From Bettongia penicillata ogilbyi (lineage: Eukaryota > Chordata > Mammalia > Diprotodontia > Potoroidae): a DNA stretch of 64,000 nt. The stretch spans positions 16,751,718 to 16,815,717 of the forward strand of contig JAJHZJ010000014.1 of NCBI GenBank assembly GCA_023548195.1, read 5' to 3'. Positions 25,160 to 40,903 of the stretch are shown piece by piece (positions within the stretch are counted from its first letter, which is position 1; each line of letters opens with the position of its first letter). The translations under genes and the position numbers were made by a program. A model generated the notes under the pieces. It was not told where the DNA came from. It was given only the letters and a program-made list of their open reading frames with translations, and did no database searches.

Positions 25160-25835
25160 CAAGAACATATTAGTTAATGCCATTATCACCAACAACCTAT
25201 ACACATTTACCTATAGTGGTAGTGCCAAAAAAGAATGGAAAGACACTTATTATGTTGACTACTGGGCTTTGGAAAAAAAAAAAAAAACCCAAAAGACCAG
25301 TACATGCTTGCCAAGAATTCAAGAGATCATGGATCATCTTTTATGCAGCCAGTGGTTTTCAGTATTATACTCATGTAGTAGCTATTACCAGATTTCTGTA
25401 GTGGAATAAGACAAGATGACTGCTTCAGTCCACGTAGCTAGATTTTTACCAGTTTGCATGTATGTACTCAAGACATCTATCTTGAGGGCATTTGATACTA
25501 TCCAAAGACAAATAGAATTGGAACCTCTAATTCTTGGTGTGTTGATGATATCGTTATCTTTAGAAAGACCAAGGAAGAACATTAGGAAAGACTGATTAAA
25601 AGTGTTGGATTAACTAGAGGAAAATCCTAAAGCTCTCCGTTAACAAGTGCCAGTTTTGTTTCTGTTAAGGATATGCATCCCACAGTATCTCAACAAACTG
25701 TGATGGCTGACTTAGAAAAGAGGTGCCCCTCACTTGGTCATAAGCAAAGATCCTTCAAGATCTAAAGCCTTTTCAAGAACTTGGTGGCTATTATAAAAAA
25801 TTTGTTAGAAACCACATTGCTAGTTTTTTTAATTG
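25160..25835 (+). pseudogene. Ty3/gypsy-type reverse transcriptase remnant
   Basis: Several blocks in order, in shifting frames, fit a Ty3/gypsy RT. PIVVVPKKNGK lies at about 25212-25244. A YYVDYWAL block (25248-25275) corresponds to the LCVDYRALN motif. VDDIVIFRKTKEEH at about 25540-25583 covers the catalytic (Y/F)xDD box. HPTVSQQTVMADLEK lies at 25678-25723. The element would have made cDNA from its RNA. A poly-A run (25270-25286) and several frameshifts break it. An antisense L1 interrupts it at about 25840, and the integrase part of what is probably the same element appears at 30760. I chose gypsy over retrovirus because of the spacing and the PKKNG/VDYRALN signature. Confidence 0.75.
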
Positions 25836-25849
25836 AAGCAATAATTCAA

Positions 25850-29335
<3,486 letters not shown>

Positions 29336-29397
29336 GGAAACAGGTTGAAGAGAAAGACAAAGATAGTAATCATAACTGTGAATGTGAATGGGATGCC
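29336..29397 (+). mobile_element. Short L1 ORF2 start fragment in opposite orientation
   Basis: Reads [13 protein letters not shown], which matches the first residues of the L1 endonuclease, on the plus strand directly next to the 5' end of the antisense L1. It may be the inverted 5' end of that L1. Confidence 0.5.
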
Positions 29398-30759
29398 TCA
29401 CAAGTGCTTATGCAGATCCAACAATTGTTTTTACCTTAATACAAATGAAAGCTTGGGAGGCTTAAGAGCAGAACCAAGAGAATCATGGTCATTAGAAACC
29501 AATTGCATTTTTCTATTAAGACAGTGGCATGAGTTGGAGCTATGCCATGGTGTGCTGTACTGAACTGTCACTGGTCCCATGTATGGTACCATGAAAAAAG
29601 CTCTATGGCCATGAAAGTTTTTCATGGTTACTTTGACCACATAGGTAAAGAAAAGGCTCTGTAGTAATATAGAAAGGGTAAGAATAGATTTTATAAAGCA
29701 AAGATGGCTACACATGTCACCAAGAAGTAAGAGACTTGTGCTTTTTGTGTGCAAAGACAAGTGCTGCCAACTTAGTCTACATATAGAATATAAGTAGTTA
29801 CAAATCTTTAGAATTTGTCTGTATTGACTTCTTATCTGTTTAACAACTTCTTCTCTATGGGATAAAAATGTCCTGTACTCGCATAGACTTTTTGGATTTG
29901 GAGTTTTTTGCTCGTATCTTGAGGCAAGGAAATATTACCTGATTTGGGACTGGGACAGGACTTAGAGGAGAACTAGTGAAGAAGGAAAGAGAACGCACTG
30001 AAGATTGGCAGGACCTCCCTGGGACAAATGGAGCAGCATGTACAATCTGGGACAGCAGCTGAGGCAACACTGGTAGTTACTTTCCTCAAATGTATACTTC
30101 TTGAGAGCCTGAATTAGTGAAAGCTAAAGTAATAAGTGGCAAGGTACACTATTGTAGTATTTTTTTAAAATCCTGGATGTACACTGGAATATGGCTGAAA
30201 TATCAAGAAAAAAACAGATACAGAAGAACTGATGGTCATTATTCCCTCATTTCCCGGCAATGACTAGCACCCACTTCTAAGCAGACTATATCTATAAAGA
30301 CTATATCTGACTAATCTGATCTTATTTCTTATAAATACCCATGGCTGATCCTATCCTTTACATTTCCTTATGTCTTTTTTTTCAAAGCATGAAGGAGCAG
30401 ACAGCTCAGAGGAGATAACATGAGAGAGTCCTGAGGTTCAAGGATTTCTTTAGCCTATCCATGGAATTCTAGTTTAACAGCTACTTAAGTCCTCATATTT
30501 GACAAGAAGGGATCCTATACCTTACATCCCCATGGATGTGCTACAAATGGAAGAAAATAGCAAGCACATGTCATGTATAGCTGGTGATGTACAGGCATGC
30601 TCAATAAGGAATCAGGAAAGCTTCCATGGTTGCTAACATATTATGAGAGAAGTATTTCTTAGAGTATAGACTTCCCGACGGGAACCATTTAGACTAAGGT
30701 AGAGACTTTGGACATGTGGCTAAAGGAGGTATAATTAATTGTGTCAAGAAGTTTGTTAT
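29398..30759. other. Probable decayed Ty3/gypsy interior, no clear domain
   Basis: It lies between the RT and integrase pieces of the gypsy remnant. No readable frame convinces me. This could hold RNase H and the integrase N-terminal half, decayed beyond recognition by eye. Confidence 0.35.
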
Positions 30760-31370
30760 TCTCAACATGACCTACAAACTGAACATTTAAACTGCATGTA
30801 GTTAAACATATTAGGGACACTGAAACCAGGTAAAAAAATATCAGTGAAGTCAACATGTGACTTTCATAGTACATGTGTACAGTTCTACTAGGAATAATAC
30901 CACCGGCTCTCTGGCCTATCTTCTGATGTTGGGGTGTGAGCTATGCCTTCGTTCTGTGTTTTACAGTCAGGAAATGGAGAGATTCCAGTACATGCTTTTA
31001 CTTAGAGAGAAGCTTAAAGACACTTACCACCTACCTACAGCTTCAGTGCAGAGGAAAGCTAAAAGAAAAAAAGTGGTATGGTTCTTGAATTTGTTGTGAA
31101 GACCTCCAACAATGTGATAGAATTCTGTTGAGAAATCTTGGTGTTAATGAGATACATGAGTTAGCAGATTGTTGGAAAGCTATTTCACATCTCTTTGGTG
31201 AAAGCCTGGGCAACTTGCTCATTTACAAGACAGTTCCATCCAGGGCCAAAGATAACACTGGAGCTACTTATTGTCAATATATAAATTACTTGGACTACCT
31301 GATGAACAGAGATAGATGGGCATCTACTTCAACAGACTCTAAGCAAAAGAGACAAGACGCGTGAGTCATT
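30760..31370 (+). pseudogene. Ty3/gypsy-type integrase C-terminal remnant
   Basis: Plus-strand blocks fit the end of a gypsy integrase core and the region after it. VHVYSSTRNNTTGSLAYLLM (30869-30928) resembles the YNSTxHxxTGxSPYxLMFG motif. It is followed by RFQYMLLLREKLKDTYH (30981-31031). In a second frame, MRNLGVNEIHELADCWKA (31128-31181) and LGNLLIYKTVPSRA resemble the post-core RNxGxxGxHKLADRW segment. Integrase would insert the element's cDNA. Two frameshifts or stops separate the parts. Together with 25160-25835 it indicates one old element of more than 2.7 kb, once the L1 is removed. Confidence 0.7.
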
Positions 31371-31717
31371 CAAGGACTGCCAGACATAGTAATAGCTCAG
31401 AAATAGACAATGGACATTTCAAGTGAAGAAAAATTCAACAGTTTAACTGAACAACTGAACAACACATTTTTGGCCTAGTACTTCAGCTATAGATAGACTC
31501 CAAGGGTACAGACAAATGACACAGGGAGTGGTAACACTACTATCTAACTTAGATCCTTGCAAATTTAGGTTTAAGTAGGCAAGACTATAGTTCTGATAAG
31601 GGTAATCAACTAGCTTGGACTCAGGGGTAGACAGCTCAAGAGTTTCAGGAGTGATAAAGCTATTTGACCAATGACCATACTAACTTACAGGGTTTTAAGG
31701 AAACCGGGAAAATGGTT

Positions 31718-31718
31718 T

Positions 31719-31772
<54 letters not shown>
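31718..31772. repeat. (TA)n(TG)n microsatellite
   Basis: About 9 TA units followed by about 18 TG units. Confidence 0.97.
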
Positions 31773-31774
<2 letters not shown>

Positions 31775-31799
31775 GTCAGATGAAAATGCTGTCTTCTCA

Positions 31800-32110
31800 T
31801 ATTGTTGTATTTGTCCTTCATTTTCAAAGAAGACCATGACATCAAGATGACTTGCAATTGACTTTGATCTGAGTGGAGGACGGCTGTGCAAGGTCTCCAA
31901 CCTCACTTTCTTCTCCTGAACCATCTGGGTCCAGTGGCCTGATATTCATCAGGACAACTGGAGATGGCACAGGATGCAATGCGAGACCCTGGCCCTTTTA
32001 GGCTAAGGTCTTATAGCATTCTCACTTTGAGTGAGATACACTCAAGTAGTTACTCAAGGGATGGTTCCTTTAATAAAAAAAAAATCAAACTGGGAGGGGA
32101 AGACCCTCAG
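31800..32110 (+). repeat. RTE-related SINE, subfamily B
   Basis: Head TTGTCCTTCATTTTCAAAGA, then GACCATGACATCA. Strong match to 42300-42615 over its length, including the segment GAGACCCTGGCCCTTTTAGG and an A-rich end at 32075. Confidence 0.8.
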
Positions 32111-32904
32111 GGTTCCTAGGTAATGTCTGACTTAAAGAAGACAGGTGACAAATTCATTGATACATGTTAAATACTACATGTAAGCTTACTACATGTATGC
32201 TTCAGTTTTATTCTTTGGCTGTTTATGTTTATTTGCTTTTGTAGTAGTATCACCTTTGCATCATAGATGCACAAATATTTTAATTATGCAGTTGGCTTTG
32301 CTATGTATTTTGGTATATGTTGTTAACTGTGTATTTTGTTTAGACTGTTGATATTACTATGGCTTTACTTTTGTTTGTTGCTATGTATATTTATTTTTGT
32401 TTTATTGATATCTACATACAGTTGTGACAGATGCATGTATTATGCCCTCCATGTAATTTAGACATGTGGTCACTGAAACCTCCTCTTAAGTGATGCTTTG
32501 TATTGTGCTCTCTGTTGCATTTCTTGATGATATCTGTTTGGTGTTAATAATGCCTAAAGGTATTACATTGAATATTGGGTTAATTGGCATGGTTCTGTCC
32601 AAGTGTTGGCACTTATTCCGTGTTCTTTTGTATAATTCTAGATGTGAAGCATAATACCAAACCCTGGGAAGGAATATAACTAGATATTGAGATCAGCTTT
32701 CTCCCTGGCTACATGTCTAGCCAAATGTTACTAGCCTAGAACTTTATGGCATGGACTTCTGGAAATTGTAGTTCCAACAGAGTATAAATTTTCCTTCCTC
32801 ATAGAGTCAAATGAAAGAAAGATCATAAGATTTTCTGGGGTGAAATACTAAGCAGGAAAGCTGAGTGCATTTTGTTTGGTTTTGGAGAGGAAAGAGTAGA
32901 TAGA
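32111..32904. other. No gene recognised
   Basis: T-rich sequence with TGTTTAT/TTTGTTT runs at 32200-32420, otherwise unassigned. It might be the 3' flank or LTR of the gypsy remnant, but no paired LTR was found. Confidence 0.35.
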
Positions 32905-33200
32905 GTTTAAGCTATTCATCCTTCATTTTCGAAAAGGATCAATGACACCATGGGTGATGTCAAGAGGCTTGCTTGTGAATTGGATTTAAGTAAGGAAGAG
33001 TTGAACAAAGTCATCAGCTTCATTCTCTCTTCCTGAGTCACTGAAGGACATTGCAGGATAAAAGTCAAGACATGTGTGTGGCTTGGGATGCAGTGGATGA
33101 CCTGGGCGTTTTCGATGTCTGACCAGACTCTAAGCACTCCACAATGCCGGCTTCAGCATCCTTCGTGGTATTGAAATCAATTGTTCTTATCTTAGCAGCT
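32905..33200 (+). repeat. RTE-related SINE, sense
   Basis: Head CATCCTTCATTTTCGAAAAG; later GATGTCAAGAGGCTTGC, GGATGCAGTGGATGACCTGG and CTGACCAGACTCTAAGCACT. Same family as 51755-52215. Confidence 0.8.
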
Positions 33201-35864
33201 CAGTAGTGAGTGGTGGTTTTATAGTTGGGGAGATAGAAAACCTGTAGGTGGATCTTTGAATGGAGAATAAAACAGGGTGTTGACGTGGCTAGAGCTCTTC
33301 CTAGCTCACTACTCTGCCTGTTTGAATTTCTGAGAAGATATCTGGAATGAACTAAAACAGTATTACTCCATTAGGTTAGTAAAAGAACACTGAAGTTTTA
33401 ACTACCCCTTTACCTACCCTTCAATCTCCAGGCATTTTCTACATTTCTTTAAGCTGTTTCTCATTCCTGCTTTTGGTTCATGTACATCTATGATTACTTA
33501 AAACTTCTCTGTGATTCATGTCTACTAGCAATTATGTACAGAGGATCTGTAGCACAGGAATTCAGTGAATAGGTTGGCACACACAGAACTAAACAGGATA
33601 AATGTTTGAACCTCGATCTAATGCTTAGTTAATGTAGAATCTTAGATTTGGGGTTTGGCTTGTAATCATGAGAAAACCTTTTCTTTTTGTTCTTTTTAAT
33701 AATATCTCTCAGAAGTTTCTAACTAGAAGAAGTAGCTAGGTAGAGGAATGGATAGAGTATGTGACTTGGAGTCAGAAAGGTTTGTATAGTCTTTGTTCAT
33801 TTACATATAAAATAAAGCACAGCTGCTTCTCTAGTTTATGGTATACAACTGTCATTTTGTACTAATTAAATGAAATTCCTTCAAGAAAAGACTTATAAAA
33901 TAATTTTACTTTTACTTTCTTCATTTCTAACCTTACTTTCCAAACCCAATTTTAACAGTCATGTGTCAGAATTTTCAGTATTAGATATGACATGAATTTT
34001 ACTAGAGCAAATACGTATGGAAAACATGACTTAGTTTTAATTCCTACATTTTTGACTGATTAAGATTGGACTACTACTTACAAGAATTCCATCACAAAGA
34101 TATATCATGTCACCTATAAAAGTTTATGATGCTGTTTTAGTTCACAGATTGTTAATAAACTAGACACAAATCTTTAGGAAACTGGGTTTTTTGTTTTTTT
34201 ATTTGACTTCACTAAACACTTTGTTTAGGAGAAGGGAAGAATAATGTCTCCAATTCAAACAACAGGGAGAGTTTGGGCAGGCAGAACACAATTACCCAGG
34301 TTGGAATGAGCCAAATTGATCTGTAAGTATATAGATAACAATGTGATAGTCAGTGGACAGCATTTGTTTATGAAGACAGATCATGCCAGACAAATCTGAT
34401 TTCTTTGGTTTGATAAAATTACACGACAAGTTTATGGATAAAGGAAACTCCATGGACAGATTATAGATCTAGATATTTGTAAAAAGCATTTGATGTGGGT
34501 CTACACGAGATACAGATAATTGAAATGCTGGAAAGATACTGTCTGGATAATAATGCTGTGGTGTAGTTACTAAAAAGGTTACGGATTGAAAACAGAGTAA
34601 CCATAAAGAATAGAAAGAGCGAACATATTATCTACTATCTTTCTTGCAAATAAGTGCCAAAATTGTGTTAGGCAAGCCTCCCTTGAGGAGGTTGTGAGCA
34701 ATAAAATGAATTAACTCAGAATTCTTTACTACTTGCCTACAATAAACTATTACTTATCCTAGCTACTGGAAGGTCTATAAAATATTTGGAATATGTGGTT
34801 CAGATGAAAGAGCATTTGGAATCGAGGATCTGGTTTCAAATCTGGGCTTTGATACTTTATTACCTAATCCATTGGGTATCATATTACTTATCTAAAAATA
34901 AGGGGTCAAGCTAGTGGATCTCTGAGATCCGTACTAACTCTAAATCTATGGTCCTATGAAATTAGTATTAAAAATTAATAATCAGGTAAATTTGAAAGTG
35001 ACTTTAATGTAACTAATTCTAGGCAATCAAATGACCAATCATAACTCCAGAAGACTGAGGACAAATCATGCCTCCCACATCTTTGTGATGGATTTAGGTA
35101 AAGAATGAGATACATTGTCAAATACGATCAATATGTAAATTTATTTTGCTTGACAATACTTTGTTACAAGAAAAGACTACTTAAAAGGAGAGGGGAAGTT
35201 GCAGAGGAAAATAGACTGTAGTAAGTGTGACAAAAAAAAAGTCAATGAAACATTTTTTTAAACATACAGGACAGAGCAAAAGGAAATCCTTAAGGGGGCT
35301 GGTCAAACAGGACAATGTCGGCACAAACAATATATGATGGGCTGATGATTTCATATACAATCTTCTTTTTCTGTTCTTTAAATGTGGAAATGTTCATGGC
35401 CTTTGATATTTGTTGCATTCATAATAAAAAAGAATTGTTTTTTTTTTTTTGAAAAAAGATCATTCAGTGTGAAATAACTGCTTAAAAATCTCACTGTTAA
35501 TAAGGAGCTGTTTTTACAAAAACAAAAGTTTTTCATACATTTAGATGATAAGCTATTTTTATAAAACACTGATAAAACCTCACCTAGAATTTAAATGTCA
35601 AAGTCATTTTAATGTAAGAGGATTGCAAATTTTCTAAGAGGTATCTAAAAAAGTTTAATAATAGAAAAAAACTATCTAACAAGGAGTAAAGATGGGAGAT
35701 ATCTGTATCTATCTATCTACAAAGGAGATAGATAATTCATGTTAGAGGCTTGTATTATTAGAATGGGTAGTGGTGCAGTGGTGTATTTGAAGATTTGGCA
35801 TACATATTACACAGTAGAAATGGTAATAAGTTAAGTGACTTTTTTATTCTGTGCCTTATGTTTT
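33201..35864. other. Mostly unassigned intergenic sequence
   Basis: A SINE head fragment lies at 33728-33785 (AGTAGCTAGGTAGAGGAATGG region) and a MIR at 34795-34960. Poly-T/poly-A runs at 35438-35450 and 35231-35240. No gene seen. Confidence 0.5.
34795..34960 (+). repeat. MIR SINE, sense
   Basis: GTTTCAAATCTGGGCTTTGA followed by a core-like stretch and GATCTCTGAGATCCGTACTA; degraded. Confidence 0.6.
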
Positions 35865-35879
35865 AGAAACTCCTTTCTT

Positions 35880-37016
35880 AGGAAAGAGAATAGAATAAAT
35901 GGGGGTGGGGGTGAAGAGGGGTGAATAAGGTGGAGGGAAATACAGTTAGCAATAGTAACTGTGAAAAAATTTTGAAGCAAGTTTGTCTAATAAAGGCCTC
36001 ATTTCTCAAACATATAGAAAATGAAGTCAAATTTATAAAAGAGTCATTCTCCAATTGATAAATGATCAAAAGATGTTATCGGTTTTCAGATGAAGTATTC
36101 AAAGCCATTGAAAACTATATCAAAAAATACTCTAACTCACTGTTGGTTGGAGAAATGCAAATGAAAACAATTCTGAGTTACTACCTCATACTTACTAGGT
36201 TAACAGAACAGAAATGACAAATGTTGGAGGGGATGTGAGAAAAATGAGACTTTACTGCACCGTTGGTGGAGTTGTGAACTAATTTAACCACTCTGCCGAG
36301 TAATCTGGACTATAAAACCATGCATACTCTTTGACCACTACTAGGTCGATATTTCCAAAGAAATAAAAAAAAAAAAGGAAAAGGACCTATATATACAAAA
36401 AAAATACTTATAATAGATCTTTTCTGAGGGTAAAGAATTAGAAGTTGAGGGGAAGCCCATCAATTGGGGAATGGTTAAACAAGTTATGGCATGTGATTGT
36501 GATGGAATACTATTGTACTACTAGTATACTATAAGAAATGATGAGTACTAAAAGAAATTTCTGATGCTCTCAAAAAGTCCTGGAAAGACTTTCATAGGCT
36601 GGTAAAAAGTGAAATGTACCATATACAAAGTAATAGCAATATTGTAAGATGATCAGCTATGAAGGACTCGGCTATTCTCAGCCACATAATGATCTAAGAC
36701 AACTCTGAAGGACTTATGAAAAAAATGCTATTCATCTTCAGAGAAAGAACTGATGATATCTGAATACAGATTGAAGCATACTTTTTTTTACTTTCTTTTT
36801 CTTGAGTGTTTTTCTTGTCTGTGTTTTCTTTCACAATGTGACAATTATGGATATGTTTTGTATGACTACGTGTATAACATATCAAATTACTTGCTTTCTC
36901 AATATGGTGGCATGGAAGGGAGAGAACTTGGAACTCAAAATTTTCAAAGTAAAGGTTAAAAATTGTTTTTCCATGTAACTAGGGAAAAATAAAATACTAA
37001 ATAAAAGCTATTAAAA
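35880..37016 (+). mobile_element. 5'-truncated L1 with perfect 15-bp target duplication
   Basis: Flanked by AGAAACTCCTTTCTT at 35865-35879 and 37017-37031. It contains the late ORF2 region (from about 36060: AAATGATCAAAAGATGTTAT) and a 3' UTR, and ends with AATAAA (36988-36993) and an A-rich tail. ORF2 is broken; it is a dead insertion. Confidence 0.93.
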
Positions 37017-37189
37017 AGAAACTCCTTTCTTCCTATGTCACATTTACTCTAGTTTTATTATTCAAAGATTCTGAAATGAATTCTACTTTCAATATGAAGC
37101 CTTTCTCCTCTAAGTGGAAGTTACAGACAGCCCGAGGACCTCCAGGTTCTGATGAATCTTTTGGATTTCCATATACAATGTAAATTTAA

Positions 37190-37325
37190 ATTTCTCTTGC
37201 ATGTTGTTTTCTTCAATCAGATTATGAGCTCCTTCATAGCAGGGATTATCTTGTTTTTTCTCTAGCACTTAGCACAGCACTTGACACATAGCACTTAATA
37301 AATGTTTTTAATTAATTAATTAAAG
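37190..37325 (+). repeat. L2 LINE 3' end, sense
   Basis: ATTATGAGCTCCTTCATAGC, then GCACTTAGCACAGCACTTGA and TTAATAAATGTTTTTAATT, the usual L2 3' terminus. Confidence 0.85.
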
Positions 37326-37899
37326 TGAAATTGTGAATTCTCTCTACTTTATGGTAGTGTGAACCCCTTTCAATAACAACAATAAGATGTGTTGTAAATC
37401 CTCAGGGTAACTTAATACGCTATGTATAATATCACAACACTGCTTACAATAACTGCAATGGTAACTTTAGCCCAGAAGAAATGATACATTACAGTTTGCA
37501 TTGTATAGTTAAAAATATAAAATTTTATTCTACTTATAATTATGAAAAAATTAAATATTAAATTATAAAACTAATTTTAGAATAATTATGAATATTTTAT
37601 GTGGGGAATTCTTTAAGAATTAAAAAAAGTAATCCAGTAAGGTCTGATATGCTTACTATTATCAGAATGACTTTGTATTACATCTCTTTATATTATAAAT
37701 TTTGTTGAATATAAATGACATTTTTAATGACTTGGAAGATGTTTAACAAATAATCATATATAAACTTAATTTCAATATTGGATGTTTTATTTTAATGGGC
37801 ATTCACAATATTTAGCTCACCTCTAGAAAAGCCCAATCTTATCAATCAATTAATCAAAATCTGATCCTTCATTGAGTTTATTTCTATATTTTGATATAA

Positions 37900-38060
37900 T
37901 GAAAGGAAGGAAACAAATATTTATTTGTTTAGCACCTAGTGCCAGGCACTGTGCTAAGCATTTTACAAATTTTATTTCATTTGATCCCCACAATGACCTT
38001 GGGATATGGATGCTGTTATTATCACCATTTTACATGTGAAGAAAATATAATAAAGTGAAA
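37900..38060 (-). repeat. MIR SINE, antisense, next to the solo LTR
   Basis: TAGTGCCAGGCACTGTGCTA and GTTATTATCACCATTTTACA (the core, antisense). It breaks off just before the LTR insertion. Confidence 0.8.
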
Positions 38061-38112
38061 ATGCTGACACACAAATATGTTGTGGAAAAACAAAAGGAGA
38101 ATTTTACAAGCT

Positions 38113-38610
38113 TGTAATGCCAATGAAATATTCACAGCACATATGGCAGCCATGAATATGCAGGCACAATTCTGAATTTCAAAATACAACAGATTCTCCA
38201 AATAGAAGACAGAACCAAAATATTTATTCAGACACCAGACAGCCAAATCTATCATAGTACAAAAAAAAACTATATGCAATAACAATGCAGAGGGCAAGTT
38301 CCAAGCCTTCCCTTTGTTAGGCTTCCTACAAACCATATCCCTTAAATAAATTACAGACTCCCTTAAACAAAATGCCCTTTTCTCACTCACAGACAGCTGC
38401 AGGCTTGCCTGCATCCTTCCATTCTGTCTGTTCTCATGACAAACTTCCTCTCAGCTCTGCTCTAGTTCTGCCTCTTTCTGTTCCCCCTTTCCATTCAGCA
38501 AGCTCCTCCCACCACAGGTTCCATGTGACTCAAACTTCCATGTGACCCAGACAAGTCACAGGAGTCTATTAATGAATGGTAAAGATCTTCCCATTTAAAT
38601 TGCCATTACA
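38113..38610 (-). mobile_element. Solo ERV-L LTR, antisense
   Basis: The minus strand begins TGTAATGGCAATTTAAATGG at 38610 and ends ...GGCATTACA at 38113. It includes GGGAGGAGCTTGCTGAA and a TCTGAATAAATATTTTGG polyadenylation region. Flanks AAGCT (38108-38112) and ATGCT (38611-38615) are a near match for a 5-bp duplication. Same family as the provirus LTRs and the 17351 copy. Confidence 0.9.
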
Positions 38611-38615
38611 ATGCT

Positions 38616-39130
38616 TTCTTGCTGAGAAGTGAAAATTCATTTTTTATTTTAATGACCTAATTGGTCAATGAAAATTAATATCTAGGTAAGATATAAAATA
38701 TTTACTTTTATACTGGCTAATAACAGGATATAAAACATGTACTTTTCTATTAGCTAATAACAAGAGCTGTGTTAAATGATAGATGTATTTAAAATTTAAT
38801 TGTACATATTACTTCATTTTAAATGAAGTTTATCTATTAACTAACCTTTTCAAAGAAAGAATTTCTTCATGATATGAAGACATGATTTTCTTTTCTTCTA
38901 CCACTGGCACACAGGTTACACTATCACAGAAACTCTAATGAATGACTGACCAGTGTTACCAACTAATTCATTAAAAAATCTGCCAGATAGAAGAATAATA
39001 ACATGAGAAGGAAGTTAAGTTTAAATGGGAACCATTGCAATAAGAGGTAATAAAAAGTTTGTCCCTGTGATGATGATTTCATGATTGCTTGAAATATACA
39101 TGCCCATATCTAATAGGGGGAGATAATATA
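38616..39130. other. No gene or repeat recognised
   Basis: A/T-rich sequence between the solo LTR and the Tigger element. Confidence 0.4.
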
Positions 39131-39132
39131 TA

Positions 39133-39870
39133 CAGACATACCTCTTAGAATTATTGTGGATTCTGTTCCACACCAACACAATAAAATAAATATCACTATA
39201 AAGCAAGTCAAATGAATTTTTGGTTTCCTAGTATATATAAGAGTTATGTTTACATAATACTGTGATTTGTTAAGTGTACAATAGCATTATGCCTAAAAAA
39301 TTTATATATATTATATATATATATATATATCTTAACTTAAAAATGCTTTATTGCTAAAAAAAAATGCTAACGATCATCTGAGACTTCAGTGAGTTGTAAT
39401 CTTTTTGTTAGTAGAGGATCTTTCACTTGAATACTTAGAGGTCATTGTAGGATTATTAATTAACCTAATTTCAATATTGTTGTGTCTCAGAGAATTGGGA
39501 GGCCCAAGAAGAGGGAAAGAGACAGGAAATGTTGGTTAGTGGAGTAGTCAGAACACACACAACATTTAACGATGAAGTTCACAGATTTATATGGGTGCAG
39601 TTCATAATGCCCCCAAACAATTACAATATTAACATCAAAGACTGCTGATCACAAATCACCATAATAGACATAATGATAATGAAAAAGTTTGAAATATTGT
39701 GAGAAACACCAAAATGTGACACAAACATATGATGTGAGTACATGCTGTTGGAAAAATGGCACCAGTAGACTTGCTTGACACAGGGTTGCCACAAAACTTC
39801 AATTTGTAAAAAAAAAATGCAGTATCTGTGAAGCACAATAAAGAGAAATGCAATAAGTGAGGTATGCATA
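39133..39870. mobile_element. Tigger1-like DNA transposon, internally deleted (non-autonomous)
   Basis: The left terminal repeat CAGACATACCTC (39133-39144) and the right terminal repeat GAGGTATGCATA (39859-39870) are near-perfect inverted copies, each next to a TA dinucleotide, as expected for a pogo/Tigger (Tc1/mariner superfamily) element. The interior matches both ends of Tigger1 as I know it. Examples are GAATTTTTGGTTTCCTAG (left) and GGAAAAATGGCACCAGTAGA with TGCTTGACACAGGGTTGCCA (right). The transposase gene is almost entirely deleted, with the join near 39420. An (AT)n tract lies at 39305-39331. Confidence 0.9.
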
Positions 39871-39944
39871 TATACAGAATTTCAACTGCAAGTTGGATGG
39901 CAAGAGTGCAGTGTCAAAAATGGCAATGCATTTTCTTTAATGTC

Positions 39945-40195
39945 ATTTCCAATAATAATAATAACAAATAAATAACATTTACATATTGCTTACTACATGC
40001 CAAGTACTATGCTAGGTATTTTGTAATTATCTCATTTCATCCTCATGGGAGGTAAGTGCTGTTGTTATCCTTATAGTTACAGATGAGGAAACTGAGGAAA
40101 GCAGAGGTTAAGTGATATGCCCAGGGTCACACTGCCAATAAGTATCAGAGGCTGGATTTGTGACTCTAGGCCTGGAATTCTATCCAATATGCCAA
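39945..40195 (-). repeat. MIR SINE, antisense
   Basis: ACTACATGCCAAGTACTATG, ACAGATGAGGAAACTGAGGA and TGCCCAGGGTCACACTGCCA, in antisense MIR order. Confidence 0.88.
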
Positions 40196-40339
40196 CTATC
40201 ATTTTTTGATATTGAAACATTTGACAGTGCAAAAAGTTTGAGTGGCAAGAACTTTCTTTTCTGAGTCTTAAATAGCTCTGGATGCTGAGGAGGAAGGAAT
40301 TGCAGCATCAATTACCAGAAGTAGTTACCAGGTTGGGTG

Positions 40340-40475
40340 TCTATAAGAGATACATACCACAGCTACTGTATGTCCCCAAGACTGTCCAGGATCCTCTTCT
40401 GTCTATATACTCCCTCAATGACTTCATTAACTCCCATGGGTTCCCTTATCTTCTCAGATGATTCCCAGATGGCTC
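40340..40475 (+). repeat. L2 LINE fragment, sense
   Basis: GGATCCTCTTCTGTCTATA, ACTTCATTAACTCCCATGGG and TTCTCAGATGATTCCCAGAT match the L2 ORF2 region also seen at 58495-58580. Confidence 0.7.
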
Positions 40476-40484
40476 ATACACTTA

Positions 40485-40670
40485 GGACTGGAAGAAGTAC
40501 CTTAAAGGGCATCCCTTCTATCCCTCTAGTTTTACAGCTTGAGGACACTGAGGGAGTTTAAGTTGCTTCTCCAAAGTGACACAGATAGTAAGTGGGAAGT
40601 TTAAGATTTGAACTAAGTTTCCAACTATGACTCCAAGCTCAGTGATCTTTCCACTGAACCACATTGCTTC
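40485..40670 (-). repeat. MIR SINE, antisense, degraded
   Basis: GACACTGAGGGAGTTTAAGT, CAAAGTGACACAGATAGTAA and TTTGAACTAAGTTTCCAACT, ending in a tRNA-like head complement. Confidence 0.65.
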
Positions 40671-40903
40671 CAGTTATATATTCTTGCACATTTAATCTGC
40701 ATAATTAACACATTTTCATTCCTTTCTTAAGTCTAGACAAACAATAAAACAATACATCAAGCCCTGATTTGTAGCCTTTGTTGGTTCTGAGGTGTAAATG
40801 CTCACAAAAATATTTAACAATTGACTTATTAACCAGTATGAGATGGTTCCAACTCACCACTTCCTCCAGCCCTAATCTTTCTCCTACATTACTGATTGCC
40901 TGT

